Positions 5,567 through 12,635 of a stretch of 26,358 nucleotides of DNA are shown here, piece after piece. Positions within the stretch are counted from its first letter, which is position 1, and each line of letters begins with the position of its first letter. Origin of the DNA: a virus; IMG/VR virus record IMGVR_UViG_3300031673_000414, positions 1 to 26,358 of that record, one strand, 5' to 3'. Both the position numbers and the translations under genes were made by a program. The notes under the pieces are model-generated. The model made no database searches. It worked only from the letters and a program-made list of their open reading frames with translations, and was not told the DNA's origin.

Positions 5567-8384
5567 CTTTCTACCTAGTCAGTACCAGTGGCAGATATTC
5601 GCTTTTGTCCAGGGTGGGCAAGGGCATGGCGTAATCGAGGCAGTCGCAGGCAGTGGGAAGACGACCACGATTGTAACTGCTACTCAGTTGACTAACCCGA
5701 CTGCTAAGGTGGCATTTGTGGCATTCAACAAGCACATAGCCGATACATTAGGCGACCGGGCACCAGCACACGTACATGCCTCTACTCTGCATAGCCTAGG
5801 CTTTGCGAACATCCGCCGGGCGTGGGGCAATGTCCAGGTTGACAAAGACAAGCTAAAGCACATCTTGGCAAACCACAAGGCCAATGGCTATGACAGTTCT
5901 GTGCTTAAGCTCGTTTCACTGTGCAAAGCTATTCTGCGCGAACCCGCTCCTATGACTCTTGATTACATAGCAGACAGATGGGACATAGATGTGCCCGAGG
6001 AAGAGCGCAATTCCATCTACCGTCTTACCAGCACAGTCTACCGCGAAAGCCTAGAGCAACACCAGACAATTGACTATGACGATATGATTTACTTCTGCGC
6101 TAGTGGCATGGTTGGCTGCCAGAAGTTTGACATTCTTTTTGGCGACGAAGTGCAAGATTGGAACCGGGCACAAATTGAGATGGCCTTGAAAAGTGTCAAG
6201 CCAAACGGCCGTATTATAGGGGTGGGCGACAGGAACCAGTCTATTTACGGATTCCGCGCAGCAGACGTTGACGCAATCCCCAATTTAATCAAGGCCACAG
6301 ACGCCAGTACTTTACCTCTAAGCATCTGCTACCGTTGTCCCTCTTCCCACGTGGCGCTTGCTCAACAGTTGGTGCCAGAGATTGAGGCCAGAGAGGATGC
6401 ACCGGAAGGCGTTATTGAGGACATAGAGCAATGGAAGTTAACTGAGCGCGTGCGACCAGGTGACTTAGTAATCTGTCGCTGCAACGCGCCTCTTGTGAGG
6501 CCGGCCATGCGCTTAATCTCACAAGGTATCAAGGCAGTCATCCTCGGTAGGGACATCGGGCAAGGTCTTATGGCTTTACTCAGAAAAGTACAGAAGCAGC
6601 GAAACACTTTTGATCTACTCTCTACCCTCATGGCATTAAGCCAGTATGTATCTGCTGAGAGTGCCAAGATGTATGCTAGTGGAAAGGCAATGAAAGCGCA
6701 AAGTCTGCAAGATAGGGCAGACACAATCGAGGCGCTGGCAGAAGGTTGCCAGTCTTTCAGCGACTTGGAAGCCAAGATAGCGCAAGTTTTCAGCGACGAC
6801 CAGCAAGGTATTACTTTCAGCACAGTACACCGCGCTAAGGGTACTGAGGCTGATAGGGTCTTCATCCTGGAGCCGCGGCTAATGCCCCACCCGAAAGCCT
6901 CCAAACCCTGGGAAGTGCAACAGGAACGCAATATCAAATATGTGGCACTGACTAGAGCAAAGCAGGAGTTGTATCTTGTCAATGGCTCTACTCCTGGTCA
7001 GCTCGCCTCGCTTCCCGAAGGCGACGCGCCGCAGGTGCCGCAGGCGGGCGCCGTGGTGTCAAGTATGCCGTTTCTTGACAATGGCAGGGGCGACCAACGG
7101 AAAAACGGCGGCATTACTGATCAAGACTTCCGGACCGATAGAACAGGGCAAGTTAGTGGGACATTTTATGGTCTCACTCCAGGCAACCTCGGCAACCTGC
7201 CCGCCGGCGATCCTCCCGCCAGATATACTAATTTTGAAGGAGTTAATCATGAGTCAGCAACAGAGAGTGCAGGAAATAGTCCAGATGTACCGTTCAGGAA
7301 TGAGCGGGATGGAGATAGCAGAAAAGCTCAATCTGACAGACACGAGAGTCTATCAAATACTCAGACAGGCTGGGCAGCCAACCAGGAACCAGAGCGATGC
7401 CTTGACGAATGCCTACCAGAGAGGACGGGCAACTCCGTCGGAAATCTTGACCAATTATCAATTGTCGCCAGAACAAATCGAGAAAAGGGCAGAGAAGATA
7501 CGGGGCAAGAACCACTGGAACTGGAAAGACGGCAAGGGCCAGAGAGGGTACAGGAGGATCAAAAAGAAAGAGGCTTGTGCGAATTGCGGGGCAATGAGCC
7601 GCCTAGTCATTCATCACTTGAATCTCGACCATTACGACAATCGGGAGGAGAATCTACAGGTATTGTGCAAGAGTTGTCATGCACGTCTCCATGCCGTGAT
7701 GCAAAACAGAGCGCGCAGGGAGGGGAAGCCAATACCGAAGTCAAATGGCCCGGTAGGATGGACAAAGTAGGTGACCCTCAACGGCGCGGCGACAGGAACA
7801 TGACGGCGGAGTATGGTGCGACTGAGGGCCAGTTGGGCGCGATGCGGGAGGGGGTGGCGGTACAGGTACAGGCGAGCGTGTCCAGTCCGCCATTTGAGGC
7901 AAGTGTAAATACCATGAGTGAAAAGGCGGTAAAGAGATACGATGGTTGGGCCAAGAACCCAGATGGCAGTAACCGCGTGGCCCGTTCACTCATCGGTAAT
8001 GGTTACGGCCAGGCGGACGGCCAACTCGGTACCGAGTCCGGCACCACATTTTGGGCCGCATCCGCCGAGATCATGCGCCAGGTCTACCAGGTCCTTGCGC
8101 CTGGAGCGGTTGCAGTGTGGGTGTGCAAAGCGTTCGTCCGCAAGGGTGAGCGGGTTGACTTCCCAGGCCAGTGGCAGGCACTTGGCGAATCCTGTGGCTT
8201 TGAAACGCTAGAGATAATCCGCGCGTGGCTGGTAGAAGATAACGGCGCGCAGCATACCCTCGATGGCGGCCTAGATATACGGCAAGTACAGCGCAAGAGC
8301 TTCTTTCGCCTGCTTGCCGAGCAGAAGGGTTCACCTAAGATAGACTACGAAATTGTATTGATTCAACGAAAAGTGAAGGAGTAA
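5556..8384 (+). CDS. UvrD-like helicase fused to a partial DNA methyltransferase
   Basis: 942-residue open frame. Residues 1-480: SF1 UvrD/Rep-like helicase with Walker A AGSGKT (31-36), DEVQD (197-201), GDRNQSIYGFR (224-234), TFSTVHRAKGTEAD and YVALTRAK (462-469). Then, without a stop, methyltransferase-type repeats appear: PGQLASLPEGD, VVSSMPF, YGLTPGNLGNLPAGD and YGATEGQLGAMREG. Motif IV SSPPF is at 776-780, followed by VYQVLAPGAVAVWVCK and a typical phage methylase end (RKSFFRLLAEQKG). A 'FxGxG' SAM-binding motif I is not obvious, so methylation activity is uncertain. Residues about 565-738 are low-complexity and coincide with an HNH gene in another frame. Start 5556 is chosen by homology to the remnant at 5230. 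Real product could be fusion, or helicase plus separately started methylase. Confidence 0.8.
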   Translation: MNINFLPSQYQWQIFAFVQGGQGHGVIEAVAGSGKTTTIVTATQLTNPTAKVAFVAFNKHIADTLGDRAPAHVHASTLHSLGFANIRRAWGNVQVDKDKLKHILANHKANGYDSSVLKLVSLCKAILREPAPMTLDYIADRWDIDVPEEERNSIYRLTSTVYRESLEQHQTIDYDDMIYFCASGMVGCQKFDILFGDEVQDWNRAQIEMALKSVKPNGRIIGVGDRNQSIYGFRAADVDAIPNLIKATDASTLPLSICYRCPSSHVALAQQLVPEIEAREDAPEGVIEDIEQWKLTERVRPGDLVICRCNAPLVRPAMRLISQGIKAVILGRDIGQGLMALLRKVQKQRNTFDLLSTLMALSQYVSAESAKMYASGKAMKAQSLQDRADTIEALAEGCQSFSDLEAKIAQVFSDDQQGITFSTVHRAKGTEADRVFILEPRLMPHPKASKPWEVQQERNIKYVALTRAKQELYLVNGSTPGQLASLPEGDAPQVPQAGAVVSSMPFLDNGRGDQRKNGGITDQDFRTDRTGQVSGTFYGLTPGNLGNLPAGDPPARYTNFEGVNHESATESAGNSPDVPFRNERDGDSRKAQSDRHESLSNTQTGWAANQEPERCLDECLPERTGNSVGNLDQLSIVARTNREKGREDTGQEPLELERRQGPERVQEDQKERGLCELRGNEPPSHSSLESRPLRQSGGESTGIVQELSCTSPCRDAKQSAQGGEANTEVKWPGRMDKVGDPQRRGDRNMTAEYGATEGQLGAMREGVAVQVQASVSSPPFEASVNTMSEKAVKRYDGWAKNPDGSNRVARSLIGNGYGQADGQLGTESGTTFWAASAEIMRQVYQVLAPGAVAVWVCKAFVRKGERVDFPGQWQALGESCGFETLEIIRAWLVEDNGAQHTLDGGLDIRQVQRKSFFRLLAEQKGSPKIDYEIVLIQRKVKE
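7249..7770 (+). CDS. HNH homing-type endonuclease nested in another frame
   Basis: 173 aa, in the +1 frame relative to the helicase-methyltransferase frame. Residues 8-42 form a helix-turn-helix (SGMSGMEIAEKLNLTDTRVY). Residues 110-148 form a zinc-bound HNH: CANC, VIHHLNLD, ENLQVLC, CKSCHARLH. An AAGGAG site (about 7237-7241) lies 7 nt before ATG 7249. The frame is open upstream to 6976, but that part looks like a shadow of the other gene. Known: HNH endonucleases of this kind spread by cutting and invading phage genes. Inference: it invaded between methyltransferase repeat units, and the host frame remained open through it. Very likely a real gene because all HNH residues are intact. Confidence 0.85.
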   Translation: MSQQQRVQEIVQMYRSGMSGMEIAEKLNLTDTRVYQILRQAGQPTRNQSDALTNAYQRGRATPSEILTNYQLSPEQIEKRAEKIRGKNHWNWKDGKGQRGYRRIKKKEACANCGAMSRLVIHHLNLDHYDNREENLQVLCKSCHARLHAVMQNRARREGKPIPKSNGPVGWTK

Positions 8385-8392
8385 ATTACAAA

Positions 8393-9733
8393 ATGGGGCA
8401 GCAAGTCGAAACTGAAAAAGAAACGAAAAAGAGAACGGCAGTAGCAACTCACACTGAGATAGCGCGGATGTATTGGATGAAGCGCATGGCCGACACCCTA
8501 TATAGTAGAGGTCAATTCTACCGCTATGGGGAAGGCGTGTGGGAACCGATTCATGACCTACTTATAAGCAGAGAGTTATGGCGACATCTAACAGCCTACG
8601 AAGAAAAAGGCGTTCGCCCAACTCGGGATGTGAAAAACTCGGTGGGTGATGCTATCAAGGCAGAGTTATTCATCCCAGAAGACTGTCTGGATGCGAATGA
8701 GAACTTAGTGAACTTAGCAAACGGTATCTACGACTTGAGTACCCAAACCTTGCTACCTCACAACCCGGCGCAGTATTTGACGACGCAACTGCCATTTGCC
8801 TACGATGCGCAAGCATCGGCAGTGACATGGCAAATGTACCTCATGTCTACGTTCGTCAAACCCAGGTCGGTAGAATACGACCAGGAACTTGCGGAATTTG
8901 TGCAAGAGGCTGTTGGCTACTCACTTACAACCTCAGTTTGCCATCACTGCACCTTCTGGTGCTATGGAGAAGGTGCAAATGGAAAGGGTGTGCTTTTCCA
9001 CGTTCTTGAGCAGTTGGGAGGTACCGCTTGCACACCTCTTAATGTCGGTATTCTAGGCCGCGAACAGTATCAACTTGCCAGCCTTGCTGGTAAGCGTATC
9101 GCACTTTGTACGGAGGCTAGCGCTACAAAGAACCTCGTTGCGGATGACTATGTTAAGATGTTGGTAGCTGGTGATTCCATGCCAGTCCGTCAGATTCGCA
9201 AGGAACCGTTTACATTGACACCAACAGTTCACTTATGGTGGGCCATGAATGAACTGCCAGCAGTCGCCGACTCGTCAGAAGGCTTCTGGCGTCGTGTGAT
9301 GGTTGTCCCATTCAACCGTCAATTTGCTACAAACGAGCGTATCCTAGACATGAAGGAGCGCTTGATACCCGAGTTGCCGGGCATTTTCAATTGGGCTATG
9401 CAAGGTCTGAAACGCCTACGAGATAGGGGCAGATTTGTGTTACCCTCTCAGGTGGCAGAGTCTACAAAGCAATATCGCCAGGACGCAAACCCTGTGGCGC
9501 TTTTCATTGCTGATGAATGCTACGAAGGCAAAGACTTGAAAGAACAATCATCAGTGCTTTATGATGCTTATAAGGCGTGGTGCTTTACAAACAATTACAA
9601 GCCCCACTCTAGCAGGAACTTTAAGCACGAAATGGAGCGCTTGAACCATCACTACAAGCCAGAAACAGCCTTTCGTACTTTTATGGGTGTTACGCTAAAG
9701 ATACCGCCACCGAAAGAAAAAGGCAAGTCTTAG
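8393..9733 (+). CDS. D5-type SF3 replicative helicase (primase-helicase C-terminal family)
   Basis: 446 aa. Contains the D5_N region with NLANGIYDLSTQTL (near 107-120), Walker A GEGANGKG (192-199), a later ALCTEAS acidic motif, WWAMNELPAV as sensor segment and FWRRVMVVPF. The last 90 residues resemble a winged-helix DNA-binding end. Known: these proteins form hexameric helicases in phage and plasmid replication (P4/D5 type), usually fused to or paired with a primase. Here the primase is the Prim-Pol gene 370 bp past the non-coding region. The ribosome site AAGGAG precedes the start, 8 nt after the upstream stop. Confidence 0.9.
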   Translation: MGQQVETEKETKKRTAVATHTEIARMYWMKRMADTLYSRGQFYRYGEGVWEPIHDLLISRELWRHLTAYEEKGVRPTRDVKNSVGDAIKAELFIPEDCLDANENLVNLANGIYDLSTQTLLPHNPAQYLTTQLPFAYDAQASAVTWQMYLMSTFVKPRSVEYDQELAEFVQEAVGYSLTTSVCHHCTFWCYGEGANGKGVLFHVLEQLGGTACTPLNVGILGREQYQLASLAGKRIALCTEASATKNLVADDYVKMLVAGDSMPVRQIRKEPFTLTPTVHLWWAMNELPAVADSSEGFWRRVMVVPFNRQFATNERILDMKERLIPELPGIFNWAMQGLKRLRDRGRFVLPSQVAESTKQYRQDANPVALFIADECYEGKDLKEQSSVLYDAYKAWCFTNNYKPHSSRNFKHEMERLNHHYKPETAFRTFMGVTLKIPPPKEKGKS

Positions 9734-10104
9734 GTATGGTAGATGTATGGCAGATATGTCACTTTCGAGCAAGAACTACAATGCTTTTGGTATGCCAAGT
9801 GCGGACTTTGTTACACCGCGACTGCGTGCACGTCGGCCTTACAATTCAGGCGTTGAAAGTGACATATCTGCCATAAAAGTGCAATGCTCAAAACCACTAC
9901 CTATAGGGGCACAGAATACATAAACCACCACATATAGGGGTATATGTCACATATTGCAGATATTGCAGATATTATATAGATAGTTCTGGAGATTACTGTT
10001 TACATTCTGTATTGTACTAAGTGTATATATACGGGGTTACTAGGAAAATGGTGACGTATCTGCAATAGTGCCATAGGTTGCAAATATAGAGAGGAGATGC
10101 AAAA
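9734..10104 (+). other. Non-coding region between helicase and primase: candidate replication origin
   Basis: About 370 bp without a credible gene, AT-rich in its second half. It holds a 21-bp perfect inverted repeat (9746-9766 with 9855-9875), tandem ATATTGCAG (9951-9959, 9960-9968), and related elements on both strands: GGCAGATATGTCAC at 9749, GTGACATATCTGCC at 9859, ATATGTCAC at 9942, GTGACGTATCTGCAATAG at 10051. TATAGGGG occurs twice, 31 bp apart (9902, 9933). A weak promoter-like pair TTTACA (9999) and TATATA (10024) may drive the primase. Repeated sites beside helicase and primase genes are typical of phage origins; this is an inference. Confidence 0.55.
9746..9875 (+). repeat. 21-bp perfect inverted repeat, 88-nt spacer
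   Basis: 9746-9766 (beginning TATGGCAGAT) is the exact reverse complement of 9855-9875. The spacer contains a smaller dyad (CGAC...GTCG around GTGCAC near 9827). The size (130 bp with perfect ends) could be a structured RNA, a replication-initiator site or a MITE-like insert. No flanking target duplication was seen. Confidence 0.85.
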
Positions 10105-10263
10105 ATGAACATCTGGCCTAGATTCGCTCGATTATTCGCGTGGTCTTGGGAGAGGCATTTACGGCAGAGGCACAACGCTGACTATGAGGCTTGTCCTTGT
10201 CGGATGTGTCGGGTGGGATGGTGGCTGGAAAAGTGGTTGTGGTACGGTGGTGAGGATGACTAG
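10105..10263 (+). CDS. Trp/Cys-rich small protein, 52 aa
   Basis: Preceded by GAGGAGAT at good spacing. The product starts MNIWPRFARLFAWSW and has CPCRMCRVGWW near residues 31-41 and a C-terminal WLEKWLWYGGEDD. Nearly a fifth of residues are Trp, which is unusual for a soluble protein. Three clustered Cys could bind metal. It overlaps the primase start by 8 nt, so it may be a leader that couples primase translation. No family recognised. Confidence 0.55.
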   Translation: MNIWPRFARLFAWSWERHLRQRHNADYEACPCRMCRVGWWLEKWLWYGGEDD

Positions 10264-11050
10264 CCTAGAATCAGCATTGCAGTGGCGCGCGCTCGGGATT
10301 GCTTGTATACCCATCTTGGCAGGTAGCAAGAGGCCAGCACTTGAAAGCTGGCACCAGTACCAGAACGAATTGCCAACAGAGGCGAAATTGAGAGCGTGGT
10401 TTTCGACCGGTTACAATATCGCCGTCATCACAGGTCACAGGAACTTGGTAGTGGTAGACGTGGACGATCCGACTTTGTGCAATGCGTGGGAAACGTTAGC
10501 CGAGATGGATACCTACCACGTCCAGACTGCGCGCGGATGGCATTACTATCTCTATATAGAAGATGAGGTAAAGTGCTGGAAGGGGGAGGGTGTTGACGTG
10601 AAAGCGGCCGGCGGATACGTGCTGGCACCTCCGAGCATTCACCCATCCGGTCATCAGTATCGAGGCTTTGGCTCACCTGAGTGCATCCTGAGAGTGCATA
10701 GCATTAAAGAGATCCTGCCAGAATACGAACCACCTGCTGTGATTGCGCGCGTATCGAGGCCGGCAGATCCGTATGATATGGCGATGCGCGACCCGGTAGG
10801 CTTTTCGGTAGCAGACATCAAGGCTACTTGGCACTGGGAAGATGTGCTACCAGTTAATGGAACCGCTCGCCGTGGGGTTGTAATGGTTAACTGCCCATTC
10901 CACGCAGACGAACACGCCTCGATGGCACTCTATCCCGATAAACACGCGCATTGCTTTGGATGTGGTCTACATTTATCCATCATAGATTTCTTTGCGCTGC
11001 TACATAACCTAACAATCCCAGAAGCGATGAGGAGCATGGCCAATGGCTAA
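10256..11050 (+). CDS. Prim-Pol type primase with C-terminal CHC2 zinc finger
   Basis: 264 aa. Residues 5-150 match the bifunctional primase-polymerase (AEP) fold: ALGIACIPILAGSKRPALESW, YNIAVITGHRNLVVVDVDD (catalytic D68, D70), TARGWHYYLY (H96), then GVDVKAAGGYVLAPPSIHPSG. The C-terminus has a CHC2-type zinc finger: CPFH (213-216) and CFGC (233-236), followed by IIDFFALLHNLTIPEAM. Known: Prim-Pol proteins make primers and sometimes extend them; CHC2 fingers recognise the template. The order is swapped from DnaG, where the finger is N-terminal. The start at 10256 overlaps the upstream small gene; an earlier in-frame ATG at 10184 lies inside that gene. The stop overlaps the HNH gene by 8 nt. 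Confidence 0.87.
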   Translation: MTSLESALQWRALGIACIPILAGSKRPALESWHQYQNELPTEAKLRAWFSTGYNIAVITGHRNLVVVDVDDPTLCNAWETLAEMDTYHVQTARGWHYYLYIEDEVKCWKGEGVDVKAAGGYVLAPPSIHPSGHQYRGFGSPECILRVHSIKEILPEYEPPAVIARVSRPADPYDMAMRDPVGFSVADIKATWHWEDVLPVNGTARRGVVMVNCPFHADEHASMALYPDKHAHCFGCGLHLSIIDFFALLHNLTIPEAMRSMANG

Positions 11051-11876
11051 AAAGACTTGTATTGATTGTGGGAAGCGAATTAGCAGAGGTGGCACCCGTT
11101 GTAAAAGTTGTGCTCAAAAAGCAATCTGGACACCTGGACGCAAAGCGCGATATTCTAAGCGTGTAAAGGCGGCTTGGCAAGAAGGGATATATGGGAATGA
11201 TGAGCATAGAGAGAAATTGTCAGAAGCCAAAAAGAGAGATTGGGAAAATGGAGTTTACAACGTAGAGCGGGCTTGCTATACTGAGTGCAAGATATGTGGG
11301 GAGAAGTTTCTTGTATTGCCGAGCCAAGTAGCATTGGGCTGGGGGCGTTTTTGTTCTATAGCTTGTAAAAATAAAGCGCAGTGTGGTGAGGGCAATCCCA
11401 TGAATGGCAAAGGGAAATTTGGTAAAGAAAACCCCAACTGGCGCGGTGGCATAAGTTCATCAGTAGTGGTCAGGATTTGCGAGGTATGCGGAAAGGAATT
11501 TGAGGCAACACCATATCAAATCAAATTAGGTACTGGCCGATATTGCTCAAGAAATTGTCAAGGCGTTTGGCTATCGGGGCATTTATCAGGTCCTAATAAT
11601 GTCAACTGGTGTGGCGGCCATGACTCATATCGAGGTCCTAATTGGCACAAGCAAGCCAAGAAAACACGCAAACGAGATGGGTATATTTGTCAAAGTTGTG
11701 GGCTTTCACAAGAAGGGGCTGGGCGCAAATTGGATGTGCATCATATAATGCCGTTTCGGGAATTTGAGAACTATCAAGATGCTAACCAGTTAGAGAACTT
11801 AATTACTTTATGCCAGTATTGCCATTTGACTATTGAACATGAACAACGAGTGCTACAAAAGGAGATGGCAAGATGA
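11043..11876 (+). CDS. HNH endonuclease with repeated zinc-binding modules
   Basis: 277 aa. Three N-terminal Cys modules (C6-x2-C9/C20-x2-C23; C82-x2-C85/C104-x3-C108; C146-x2-C149/C168-x3-C172) precede an HNH core: CQSC (216-219), DVHHIMPF (H233, H234), ENLITLCQYCH (N252, C257, C260, H261). NPNWRGG and GPNNVNW segments are typical spacers in phage HNH proteins. It overlaps the primase stop by 8 nt (ATGGCTAA) and the next gene by ATGA. Known: free-standing HNH genes are selfish elements within phage operons. It is not closely similar to the HNH at 7249, so two separate arrivals are likely. Confidence 0.88.
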   Translation: MAKKTCIDCGKRISRGGTRCKSCAQKAIWTPGRKARYSKRVKAAWQEGIYGNDEHREKLSEAKKRDWENGVYNVERACYTECKICGEKFLVLPSQVALGWGRFCSIACKNKAQCGEGNPMNGKGKFGKENPNWRGGISSSVVVRICEVCGKEFEATPYQIKLGTGRYCSRNCQGVWLSGHLSGPNNVNWCGGHDSYRGPNWHKQAKKTRKRDGYICQSCGLSQEGAGRKLDVHHIMPFREFENYQDANQLENLITLCQYCHLTIEHEQRVLQKEMAR

Positions 11877-12139
11877 CGATCTTCTCTGGTGTGCGGTGTT
11901 CTGTGACCTCTTGCCCCTTCAACAAAGGCCCGCGCGGTCTCACCTGCGGTTGGCTGACTGGCCCTAGCAAGAAATGTCATCACCCTATTTTCAGAGAAGC
12001 ATGGACACTGGGGCACGAACTGGAGCAAGCGCAAGAACTGCCAGTACAACCGTCAAGTCTAACCTCGCGGGCGACGGCGGCTAATGTGCCAGTATCACGC
12101 GAAAGGGCACGTCAATTGATTCTGGAGTTGGAGGCATAG
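11873..12139 (+). CDS. Small Cys-rich hypothetical protein, 88 aa
   Basis: Four Cys in the first 36 residues (C9, C14, C25, C35-type spacing, followed by HH) suggest a small zinc-binding fold. The C-terminal half is a Ser/Thr/Ala-rich helix ending in ERARQLILELEA. It overlaps the HNH gene stop by ATGA. Function unknown. Confidence 0.65.
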   Translation: MTIFSGVRCSVTSCPFNKGPRGLTCGWLTGPSKKCHHPIFREAWTLGHELEQAQELPVQPSSLTSRATAANVPVSRERARQLILELEA

Positions 12140-12141
12140 CA

Positions 12142-12333
12142 ATGCTAAAACGTGGTAAAACTGTAAAGTTCGCTGATTTGCCAATGGGTACAAAGTTTGT
12201 GTTCGTCGGCGACTGGCCTCTTGAGCAATTCTATACTAAACTCAATGCAGACAGAGCACAGCAGGATAGCATCACAATTCTGATGCGGTCATGGTGGGAA
12301 GTGGACATAGTAGAGGAGGCGCGCGGTGAGTGA
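12142..12333 (+). CDS. Small hypothetical protein, 63 aa
   Basis: Begins MLKRGKTVKFADLPMGTKFVFVGDW, a beta-rich pattern (F-x-D-L-x-x-G-x-x-F) seen in many small phage proteins of unknown role. It starts 3 nt after the previous stop and overlaps the next gene by 8 nt. Confidence 0.7.
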   Translation: MLKRGKTVKFADLPMGTKFVFVGDWPLEQFYTKLNADRAQQDSITILMRSWWEVDIVEEARGE

Positions 12334-12526
12334 CCTGGACGAACTGACTGACGAAGACATCTGGGCGTTGCCGTTGACTACGGAGACGTTCCGACGAAAA
12401 GCATACCTATTTGATGAGGTGAATGAGTATCTTGTTCATGAGATTCAGCGTCTTCGTCGTCGCCTGGAGCGGCAGTCGCGCAAGATGCGCAAGATTATAG
12501 AGGGGATGGAGGCGTGCGATGAGTGA
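12326..12526 (+). CDS. Small coiled-coil protein, 66 aa, GTG start
   Basis: GTG at 12326 has a strong AGGAGG site at 12312-12317. The acidic N-terminus (SDLDELTDEDIWALPL) is followed by a basic heptad-like helix (EIQRLRRRLERQSRKMRKI). The charge split suggests self-assembly or DNA contact. Function unknown. The stop overlaps a possible 31-aa frame. Confidence 0.65.
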   Translation: MSDLDELTDEDIWALPLTTETFRRKAYLFDEVNEYLVHEIQRLRRRLERQSRKMRKIIEGMEACDE

Positions 12527-12614
12527 CACTTTACTCCTCCCCCTCTTTGGCGGTCGCCTTAGCACTCTTGACAAGAGTGGGGTTTTCATTTATAATGACG
12601 GTATTACTAGATAG
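12519..12614 (+). CDS. Possible 31-aa peptide running through the promoter
   Basis: ATG 12519 follows GGAGG (12508-12512) at ideal spacing and overlaps the preceding stop by 8 nt. The peptide (MSDTLLLPLFGGRLSTLDK...) crosses the hairpin and promoter at 12563-12596. Its translation could block hairpin formation, so it might be a regulatory leader. Or the match may be chance. Low confidence. Confidence 0.25.
   Translation: MSDTLLLPLFGGRLSTLDKSGVFIYNDGITR
12563..12579 (+). promoter_or_regulatory. 17-bp perfect palindrome overlapping -35 (operator or hairpin)
   Basis: CACTCTTG-A-CAAGAGTG is an exact 8-1-8 palindrome that covers the -35 box at 12568-12573. As DNA it fits a dimeric repressor site, for example for the RHH protein encoded downstream. 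As RNA it forms a 7-bp stem followed by GGGTTTTCATTT, which could terminate the upstream operon. Confidence 0.65.
12568..12596 (+). promoter_or_regulatory. Perfect sigma-70 consensus promoter of the partition operon
   Basis: TTGACA (12568-12573), 17-bp spacer, TATAAT (12591-12596). Both boxes and the spacer are ideal. The predicted transcript starts near 12603 and leads into the chimeric small gene, the actin-like gene and the RHH gene. Strong unless repressed through the overlapping palindrome. Confidence 0.85.
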
Positions 12615-12635
12615 TATTAAATGAAGGGGGTAGAA

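Noticed and set aside
6362-6982. 206-codon antisense frame in the helicase
   Set aside because: Lies opposite conserved helicase motifs; composition is that of a reverse-strand shadow.
6976-7248. Upstream extension of the HNH frame
   Set aside because: No ribosome site at 6976, and residues before 7249 mirror the methyltransferase frame. The AAGGAG before 7249 decides the start.
7200-7800. Group I intron or intein around the HNH gene
   Set aside because: The HNH is not in the same frame as the host protein (so no intein), and I could not identify conserved intron core pairings. A covariance search would be decisive.
7942-8334. Alternative-frame and antisense frames across the methyltransferase end
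   Set aside because: Shadows of the conserved methyltransferase segment.
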